This document shows, piece by piece, positions 57,880-64,000 of a stretch of 64,000 nucleotides of DNA. The DNA lies in NCBI GenBank assembly GCA_964616985.1, contig CAZTVF010000001.1:37188-101187 (forward strand), read 5' to 3'. Positions within the stretch are counted from its first letter, which is position 1. Each line of letters begins with the position of its first letter. The notes under the pieces were generated by a model. That model did not search any database and had not been told where the DNA came from. It saw only the letters and a program-made list of their open reading frames with translations. The translations under genes were made by a program, and so were the position numbers. The DNA comes from CAZTVF01 sp964616985 (GTDB lineage Bacteria > Planctomycetota > Phycisphaerae > SM23-33).

Positions 57880-59321
57880 TGCCGCGTACCTTTATTACGA
57901 TCCTCACGCTGGCCGCCGCGGTCCTGGCCGGCTGCGGGCCCGACCCCGTGCATCGCAAGGACGAGCTCGCCACCTTCCGCGGCTATCTCAACCAGCAGGT
58001 GGCCGACGTCAAGATCGACCCCAACATCCCGCTGACGCCCCGGCAGTGCGAAGACCTCGCCCTCGCCGGCAGCCTGGATCTCCGCGTGCGGCTGACCGCC
58101 CTGCAACTGCAGGACGACGCCGTCCGCATCGCCCTGTCCAACGGCATGCCCAAGGGCACGGCCGCGTATGGCGAGACGCTCCGCAGCAACGCCAACCTCG
58201 TCGAGAAGGGCGGCGTGGTTTCGGAGGTGGCCGAGCGGCACCAGAAGTTCGGCGCCGTCCAGGCCGTCATGCCCGCCCTGGACTTCGGCGTGACGTGGTA
58301 CGCCTACCAGATCGCCCTGGACCGCCAGAGGCAGGAGGCGCTGCTGGTGGATCGGTCGATCCAGCTGCTGCGGCGCGACGTGCGGATCGCCTACGCCCGC
58401 CACGCCGGCGCCCGCCGCCAGGAACGCAACGCCACCATCGCCTACCAGGCCGGCCTGCAGGTGCTGCGCGTGGCCAAGAGCCTCGAGAACGCCCGCATGA
58501 CCGTGCCGGCCGACACGGCCCTGGTGGAAGCGGCGGTGGCGCAGGCGAATCTGGAACTGGCCCAGACCCGCCAGCGCGTGCAGGAGTCGCACCTGCTGCT
58601 GTCGCAGATGATGTCGCTGCCGCCGGGCGTGGAGTTCACGATCGACGACGCCTTGCCTGCCTCGCCGCCGGTGCCCACCGCCCAGCAGGTGGCCGAGCTG
58701 GAGGAGGGGGCCCTGCAATCCCGCCCCGAGCTGGCCGTGCAGGACCTGGGGCGGCGGATCTCGGCCAGCAGCGTCCGCAAGGAGATGGCCGCCTTCTTCC
58801 CGCACGTGGACCTCAACGCCAGCTTCAACTGGACGGGGGCGGCCGGGGTGGTCAACCCCGCCTGGTTCGTGGGGGGCTTCTCGGTGACGCACTCGCTGCT
58901 GGACGGCGGGGCGACGCTGTGGCGGTACAACCAGGCCAAGACCACGGTCGAGGTCGAGAAGCAGCGGTCGCTGCTGGTTTCCCTCGGCGTGCTGTACGAC
59001 GTGGAGTTCCGCGCCCTTCGCGTGCGGCTGGCGGCCGACCAGATGACGGCGGCGCGAACGCTGGAGGCGTCGCGGCGGGCGGGGCTCGACCGCATCGTCA
59101 GCCTGTACAAGGAAGGCCTCGAGGACGAGGCCGGGGCTGCCCGGTCGCTGGCCGACCTCACGACGCAGGCCGTCCTTTTGGACCAGGCCCAGACCGAATA
59201 CCTCGTGGCGTGGCACGAGCTGGAGGCTGCCGCCTTGCCCAAGGCATCGCCCTCTGCCGCCGCCGCCACCCAGCCGACTTCAAAGCCCGTGGACATTCTT
59301 CAGGAGCTCATGCATGACTGA
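57876..59321 (+). CDS. TolC-like outer-membrane efflux lipoprotein
   Basis: A 481-residue outer-membrane factor. The lipoprotein signal MMPRTFITILTLAAAVLAGC has lipobox LAGC at 17-20, as in OprM/NodT-type proteins. The rest is mainly long alpha-helices with two repeats: LTPRQCEDLALAGSLDLRVR and ARMTVPADTALVEAAVAQAN in the first, ELEEGALQSRPELAVQDLGR in the second. It forms the exit duct of the tripartite pump. Starts inside the TetR stop (ATGA overlap) and overlaps the adaptor gene by eight bases. A QPTSKP tail is present near the end. Confidence 0.88.
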   Translation: MMPRTFITILTLAAAVLAGCGPDPVHRKDELATFRGYLNQQVADVKIDPNIPLTPRQCEDLALAGSLDLRVRLTALQLQDDAVRIALSNGMPKGTAAYGETLRSNANLVEKGGVVSEVAERHQKFGAVQAVMPALDFGVTWYAYQIALDRQRQEALLVDRSIQLLRRDVRIAYARHAGARRQERNATIAYQAGLQVLRVAKSLENARMTVPADTALVEAAVAQANLELAQTRQRVQESHLLLSQMMSLPPGVEFTIDDALPASPPVPTAQQVAELEEGALQSRPELAVQDLGRRISASSVRKEMAAFFPHVDLNASFNWTGAAGVVNPAWFVGGFSVTHSLLDGGATLWRYNQAKTTVEVEKQRSLLVSLGVLYDVEFRALRVRLAADQMTAARTLEASRRAGLDRIVSLYKEGLEDEAGAARSLADLTTQAVLLDQAQTEYLVAWHELEAAALPKASPSAAAATQPTSKPVDILQELMHD

Positions 59322-60600
59322 CAAGCGCATCATCACCGTGTGCCTGGCCGTGCTGGCCGCGGCCCTGCCCGCGATGGCCGAGGAACGCCAGGCCCTTTCG
59401 CTCGTGCCGGTGCAGCCCTTCGGCGCCAGTTCCATCAGCGTGACCGGCCGCGTGCACGCCCTGGTGGTGGCCAAGATCGGCTCGCGCATCAACGGCCGCA
59501 TCGAGGAGTTCGGCGCCGACGCCGCGGGCAACATGCTCGACGAGGGCATGACGGTCAAGGCCGGCGACGTGCTGTTTCGCATCGACGGCACGGTCTTCCG
59601 CAACAACGCCGCCATCGGCGAGGCGTCGCTCAAGCTGGCCCAGGCCACGCTGGACAACCTCACCGCCAAGGTCCGCCCCGAGCGCGTGGAGCAGTTCAAG
59701 CAGGTGCTGGCCGAACTGGACGCCCGCATCGCCGACCGCACCCGCGAGGAGGTGCGTTTCAAGCGGCTGGTGGAGGAAGAGAAGACCCTGCCCGTGAAGC
59801 GGCTGGAGGAAGTGCAGACCGAGCTGGCCGTGCTCAAGGCGCAGCGGGCGACCGCCCAGGCCCGCCTCGACGAGGCGCTCAACGGCCCCACGGCCACCGA
59901 GATTGCCGTCGCCAAGGCCCGCGTGGACGAGGTTGCCACGGCGCTGAAGGTCTCGCAGGATGACCTGCGCGACACCACCGTCCGCGCGCCGTACGGCGGC
60001 ATCGTCACGAAGCGATTCAAGAGCCCCGGCGACTATGTCACCGGCGCCCCGCAGACCGAGGTCATCGAGGTCACCGCCACTGACAAGCTCGAGGCCGAGC
60101 TCCGCCTGCCCGAGAGCTACCTCGACGCCATCGTGCCGGGCAAGACCGAGGTGTCGCTCCGCAGCCCGCTGCTCAAGGCCGCTTTGAAGGCGACGGTCAG
60201 CCGCGTGGTCCGCTCGGTCGACAAGGCCACCGGCACGTTCGCCGTCCGCGTCCCGCTGGCCGCCGGCGGGGGGCTGGTCAGCGGCGCGTTCGTCACCGGC
60301 GACATCGACATGGCCCCCGGCGGGCTGGGCATGATCGTGCCGCTGCAGTCGATCATCACCACCGCGGGCGAATCGTGCGTGTTCCTGGCCCAGGGCGGCA
60401 AGATGGTCCGCTGCCCCGTGCAGGTGGCCGAGCGGCTGACCGAGTGCGCCGTCGTCAAGGCCGACCTTGCCGCCGGGCAGAAGGTGGTCGTGGGCCCCGC
60501 CGCCTCGCTGCAGAACGGCGCCGCGCTGCCCGCGTACCTGGTGTCTCCCGCCGCCACCCAACCCGCCGCGACGCAACCGGTGACGGTGGAGAACAAGTAG
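59314..60600 (+). CDS. RND efflux periplasmic adaptor (membrane-fusion protein)
   Basis: A 428-residue AcrA/MexA-type adaptor. Signal peptide residues 1-22 (PAMA-EE), lipoyl half RIEEFGADAAGNMLDEGMTV followed by KAGDVLFRID, coiled-coil hairpin (ERVEQFKQVLAELDARIADR), second lipoyl half TVRAPYGGIVTKRFKSPGDY, barrel and membrane-proximal domains (GMIVPLQSIITTAGESCVFL). It links the RND pump to the TolC-like duct. No lipobox is seen. Ends in a TQPA tail (AATQPAATQPV). A 198-base gap with two palindromes separates it from the pump gene. Confidence 0.92.
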   Translation: MTDKRIITVCLAVLAAALPAMAEERQALSLVPVQPFGASSISVTGRVHALVVAKIGSRINGRIEEFGADAAGNMLDEGMTVKAGDVLFRIDGTVFRNNAAIGEASLKLAQATLDNLTAKVRPERVEQFKQVLAELDARIADRTREEVRFKRLVEEEKTLPVKRLEEVQTELAVLKAQRATAQARLDEALNGPTATEIAVAKARVDEVATALKVSQDDLRDTTVRAPYGGIVTKRFKSPGDYVTGAPQTEVIEVTATDKLEAELRLPESYLDAIVPGKTEVSLRSPLLKAALKATVSRVVRSVDKATGTFAVRVPLAAGGGLVSGAFVTGDIDMAPGGLGMIVPLQSIITTAGESCVFLAQGGKMVRCPVQVAERLTECAVVKADLAAGQKVVVGPAASLQNGAALPAYLVSPAATQPAATQPVTVENK

Positions 60601-60644
60601 GGCGAGTCGGAACCACTCGGTGCGAGTGTATCCATCCGGCGCGG

Positions 60645-60780
60645 GGCGTGCCCAACCGGTGCCACCCCCAAACTTGTTTGGGGGTGAGAACAACGAGCGA
60701 CGTGGAAGTCCGTCAGCTGTGCGGATGAATGACGGTGCCCATTGCTGGGCGGCGGCCTAGGCGGGCCGCCACCCACGTAG
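60645..60780. repeat. Family C and family F palindromes
   Basis: GCCACCCCCAAACTTGTTTG then GGGGTG (60661-60686) and GGCGGCCTAGGCGGGCCGCC (60751-60770). Both families recur elsewhere in the window. They lie between the adaptor and pump genes. Confidence 0.8.
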
Positions 60781-60798
60781 TTTCCAGAAAGGCGAAGC

Positions 60799-63700
60799 AT
60801 GTTTATCTCTTCGATCGCAATACGGCGGCCGGTCTTCACGGCGATGGGCATCCTGTCCCTGATCGTGTTCGGCCTGGTGTCGCTGTCGGGGCTGGGCGTG
60901 GACCAGATCCCCAAGGTCGACTTCCCCGTCGTCTCCATCGTCACCAAGCTCCCCGGGGCCGACCCCGAGACCGTCGAGAGCCGCGTCACCGACCCCATCG
61001 AAGAGGCCGTCAATACCCTGGCCAGCATCAAGACCCTCCGTTCCACCAGCGCCGAGGGCTACTCGCTGATCACCGTTGAATTCCAGCTGGAGAAGAACGT
61101 CGACGTGGCCTACCAGGAGGTCCAGGCCCGCGTCAATTCCGTCCGTTCGCAGCTGCCGCAGGACATCGAGGATCCCGTCATCGAGAAGATCGACCTCGAC
61201 GCCGCCCCCATCCTCACGCTGGTCGTCTCCGGCGACCTGGGCGACCGCGAGCTCTACCAACTCGCCGACAAGCAGATCAAGGAACGCCTCCAGCGCGTCG
61301 CCAACGTGGGCTCCGTCAAGCTCGTCGGCGGCCGCGACCGAAAGCTGTGGCTCTGGCTGGACGCCGGGCGGATGAAGCAGCACAACCTCACCGTGCAGGC
61401 CGTCCGCGCGGCCCTGCAGCGACAGCACGTCGAGATGCCCGGCGGCCGCATCGAGAACGGCCTGCGCGAACTGGTCACCCGCACCAAGGCCGAGTTCCAG
61501 TCCACCACCGAGCTGGACGAGCTGGTGCTGACCACCGTCGGCGACGCCGCCATCCGCCTCAAGGACGTCGGCCACGCCGAGGACGGCCTGGAGGAGCAGC
61601 GCTCCTACGCCCAGCGCGACGACAAGCCGGGCATGGCCCTGCAGGTCCGCCGCCAGAGCGGCACCAACACCGTCCAGGTCGCCGAGGACATCAAGGCCGA
61701 GGTCGAGAAGATCCGCAAGGACCTCGAGGCCCAGGGCGTCAAGCTCGACATCACCATCGACATGTCCACCTACATCAAGCGCTCGCTGCACGAGGTGGAG
61801 ACGCACCTGATCACCGGCGGCGGCCTGGCCGTGCTGACGGTGCTCATCTTCCTGCTCAACTTCCGCAGCACGTTCATCAGCGCCCTGGTGCTGCCCACGT
61901 CGATCCTGTCCACCTTCATCATGCTGTCGGTGATGGGCTTCACGCTGAACATGATGACGCTGATGGCCCTGACGCTGGCCGTCGGCCTGCTCATCGACGA
62001 CGCCATCGTCGTGCAGGAGAACATCCTGCGACACGTCGAGAGCGGCAAGTCCGCCAGCTGGGCCGCCGAGTTCGCCACCAAGGAAATCGGCCTGGCCGTG
62101 CTGGCCACCACCCTGTCGGTCGTTGCCGTCTTCCTGCCCACCGCCTACACCAAGGGCATCGTCGGACGCTTCTTCATGCCCTTCGGCATGACCATCGCCT
62201 TCGCCGTGCTCATCTCCATGCTCGTGTCGTTCACGCTCGACCCCATGCTGTCCAGCCGCCTGCTCCGCAAGCAGACGAAGCGCAACTTCATCTTCAGCGC
62301 CCTGGAGCGGGGCTTTGGGCTGGCCGAGAGGGGCTACGGCCGCCTGCTGGGCTGGTGCCTGCACCACCGCCTGATCGTGATCCTGCTGGCCGCGGGCCTG
62401 TTCATCGGCAGCATGAGCATGGGCAAGTACATCAAGAGCGAGTTCCAGCCGCAGGAAGACCGCGGCGAATTCGAAATCCTGCTCAAGGCCCCGCTGGGCG
62501 CGTCGATCACGCAGACGCGCAAGCTGATGGACGACATCCGCGCCAAGCTCCAGGGCACGCCCGAGCTGGAATACACCTTCTTCGCCATCGGCGCCAACGA
62601 CCTGGGCAAGGTCAACGAGGGCAGCATGTACGTGCGCCTCCTGCCCAAGAAGGTCCGCCAGGAACGCCGCCTCCGCAGCCAGCGCCAGGTCATGGAGGGC
62701 GTGCGGACCCTGCTGGCCCAGGTGCCCGACGCCCGCACCGCCGTGCAGATGATCAGCAACATCGGCGGCAACAGCGGGTGGCGATCCACGATCATCCAGT
62801 ACGAACTGTGCGGCCCCAGTCTCCAGGAGCTCGACCGCATCTCCGGCCAGATGCTCGCCCGCCTGCGGGCCGACAGCGGCTTCATGGACGTCGACACCAG
62901 CTACGACCCCGGGCGCCCCGAGGTCAGCATCATGGTCAACCGCGACCGCGCCAAGGAACTGCAGGTCACGCCGCTGGACGTGGCCGACACCATCCGCGCC
63001 GCCATCGGCGGGGCCGAGATCGGCAAGTTCCGCGCCGGCAGCGACCGCTACGACATCTCCGTCCGCTTCCTGGAATCCGGGCGCAACGACGCCAACCGCC
63101 TGCTGGAACTGTCGGTGCCCTCGGCCCCCGGAACGCCGGTGGAGCTTCGCAACGTGGCGGCCGTGCTCCCCAGCTCGGTGCCGGTGGAGATCAACCGCTA
63201 CAACCGCCAGCGCGTGGTGACGGTGCTGGCCAACCTCCGCAGCACCAAGGTGCTCAGCGACGCCGTCAAGGAGATCGAGGCCATGACCCGCGAGCTCAAG
63301 CTGCCGGCGGGCTACACGGCGACGTGGACGGGCTCGGCCCAGATGATGGGCGAGTCGTTCCACAACCTGGCCGTCACGATGCTGCTGTCGGTGCTGGTGA
63401 TTTACATGGTGCTGGCGGCGCAGTTCGAGTCGCCCGTGCACCCCTTCACGATCATGCTCTCGCTGCCGCTGGCGTTCGTGGGCGCGCTGATGTCGCTGCT
63501 GGTGTTCGGCCAGACCGTGAGCATCATGACGTTCATGGCGTTCATCTTCCTGCTGGGGCTGGTGACCAAGAACGCGATCCTGCTGATCGATTACACCAAC
63601 ACGCTGCGCAACCGCGACGGGCTGGACAAGATGGAGGCCCTCCGCCGCGCCGGCCCCGTGCGACTGCGGCCGATTCTGATGACGACGGTGGCGATGATCT

Positions 63701-63936
63701 TCGGCATGATGCCCTCGGCCATCGGCACCGGCGACGGCGCTGAGAGCCGCCAGCCCATGGGCATCGCCATCATCGGCGGCCTGGTGAGCTCGACCATGCT
63801 CACGCTGCTGGTTGTGCCCGTGGTCTACTCGCTGCTGGACCCCTTCTCCAGCTGGTTCACCCGCAAGGTGCTCGCTCTGAAGGATCGCAAGGAAGGTGGC
63901 GAGGCGTCCGTCGCGGCGACGGAAGACGATCGATAG
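60799..63936 (+). CDS. RND-family efflux pump (AcrB-like)
   Basis: A 1045-residue inner-membrane pump of standard RND length with two halves of six membrane helices each and two large periplasmic loops. N-terminus FISSIAIRRPVFTAMGILSL; helix-4 proton-relay acidic pair in TLAVGLLIDDAIVVQENILR (Asp-Asp near residues 399-400); second half MVLAAQFESPVHPFTIMLSL and GLVTKNAILLIDYTNTLRNR. It uses proton flow to expel drugs, dyes or lipophilic compounds through the TolC-like duct. Last gene of the TetR-controlled operon. The substrate cannot be told from sequence. Confidence 0.95.
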   Translation: MFISSIAIRRPVFTAMGILSLIVFGLVSLSGLGVDQIPKVDFPVVSIVTKLPGADPETVESRVTDPIEEAVNTLASIKTLRSTSAEGYSLITVEFQLEKNVDVAYQEVQARVNSVRSQLPQDIEDPVIEKIDLDAAPILTLVVSGDLGDRELYQLADKQIKERLQRVANVGSVKLVGGRDRKLWLWLDAGRMKQHNLTVQAVRAALQRQHVEMPGGRIENGLRELVTRTKAEFQSTTELDELVLTTVGDAAIRLKDVGHAEDGLEEQRSYAQRDDKPGMALQVRRQSGTNTVQVAEDIKAEVEKIRKDLEAQGVKLDITIDMSTYIKRSLHEVETHLITGGGLAVLTVLIFLLNFRSTFISALVLPTSILSTFIMLSVMGFTLNMMTLMALTLAVGLLIDDAIVVQENILRHVESGKSASWAAEFATKEIGLAVLATTLSVVAVFLPTAYTKGIVGRFFMPFGMTIAFAVLISMLVSFTLDPMLSSRLLRKQTKRNFIFSALERGFGLAERGYGRLLGWCLHHRLIVILLAAGLFIGSMSMGKYIKSEFQPQEDRGEFEILLKAPLGASITQTRKLMDDIRAKLQGTPELEYTFFAIGANDLGKVNEGSMYVRLLPKKVRQERRLRSQRQVMEGVRTLLAQVPDARTAVQMISNIGGNSGWRSTIIQYELCGPSLQELDRISGQMLARLRADSGFMDVDTSYDPGRPEVSIMVNRDRAKELQVTPLDVADTIRAAIGGAEIGKFRAGSDRYDISVRFLESGRNDANRLLELSVPSAPGTPVELRNVAAVLPSSVPVEINRYNRQRVVTVLANLRSTKVLSDAVKEIEAMTRELKLPAGYTATWTGSAQMMGESFHNLAVTMLLSVLVIYMVLAAQFESPVHPFTIMLSLPLAFVGALMSLLVFGQTVSIMTFMAFIFLLGLVTKNAILLIDYTNTLRNRDGLDKMEALRRAGPVRLRPILMTTVAMIFGMMPSAIGTGDGAESRQPMGIAIIGGLVSSTMLTLLVVPVVYSLLDPFSSWFTRKVLALKDRKEGGEASVAATEDDR

Positions 63937-64000
63937 GGTCAGCCTATTGCGGATTGCGGATTCGCAGATTCAAATCCGAGATGCATAAACGCGATGCTTC
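63937..64000. repeat. Start of a 7-bp tandem array, cut by the window edge
   Basis: CCTATTGCGGATTGCGGATT (63945-63964) continues as a degenerate array to about 63980, resembling the left or right arm of the composite elements. Confidence 0.6.

Noticed and set aside
60757..63441. 894-codon open frame on the minus strand
   Set aside because: It lies opposite the RND pump gene, has shadow composition (Ala/Gly/Asp/His/Val rich, no domain), and arises from high GC codon bias.

Overview
The window is about 64 kb of high-GC DNA from a Gram-negative-type bacterium with lipid A and heptose genes (lpxK, hldE, gmhB, LptE-like, BamD-like, RND efflux, OprP-type porin). A PEP-CTERM tail, Thr-Gln-Pro-Ala linkers in exported proteins, AsmA-like and DUF1015 genes, and a PqqD-M50-membrane-fusion protein cluster together suggest a planctomycete, most likely class Phycisphaerae. 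This is inferred from gene content only. A run of 10 N at 48286-48295 shows it is a draft assembly.

Layout. 1-5.2 kb (mostly minus): start of ftsH, LptE-like and BamD-like lipoproteins, recO, and an APC permease behind a c-di-AMP (ydaO) riboswitch. 5.4-7.1 kb: a secreted SGNH hydrolase. 7.5-13 kb (minus): a late cobalamin operon, cobC-cobU-cobT-cobS-cbiB-cobO, headed by a cobalamin riboswitch. 13-23 kb: AsmA-like protein, AbiE toxin-antitoxin pair, gatCA, infA, a PHP protein, a lipoprotein, asnS, a RAYT transposase with its REP palindromes, an L,D-transpeptidase and rpmB. 23-33 kb: EF-G-like GTPase, lpxK, PHP protein, EEP hydrolase, PEP-CTERM di-haem peroxidase, GNAT acetyltransferase, hldE and gmhB. 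33-40 kb: a two-component sigma-54 circuit (kinase, small protein, NtrC-type regulator), its likely target gene and a porin. 40-47.6 kb: DUF1015 protein, multi-PAS kinase with a CheY-like partner, and a heparinase II/III-like protein. 47.7-55.7 kb (minus): a short SecA-like ATPase, a PqqD-M50-membrane-fusion protein, a GAF-GAF-membrane-fusion protein, a DUF3467 protein and a periplasmic membrane-fusion protein, which look like one export apparatus. 55.8-64 kb: ribonuclease D, then a TetR-controlled TolC-MFP-RND efflux operon.

A feature that cuts across the whole window is the intergenic DNA. Most gaps of 150-400 bp hold composite elements: a short palindromic core from one of several recurring families, often flanked by degenerate 7- or 8-bp tandem repeats that are inverted relative to each other. 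They also sit inside operons (three gaps of the cobalamin operon, three of the export cluster), so they are probably transcribed. Only one RAYT gene, the candidate mobiliser of such palindromes, is present here. I saw no tRNA, rRNA or CRISPR array.
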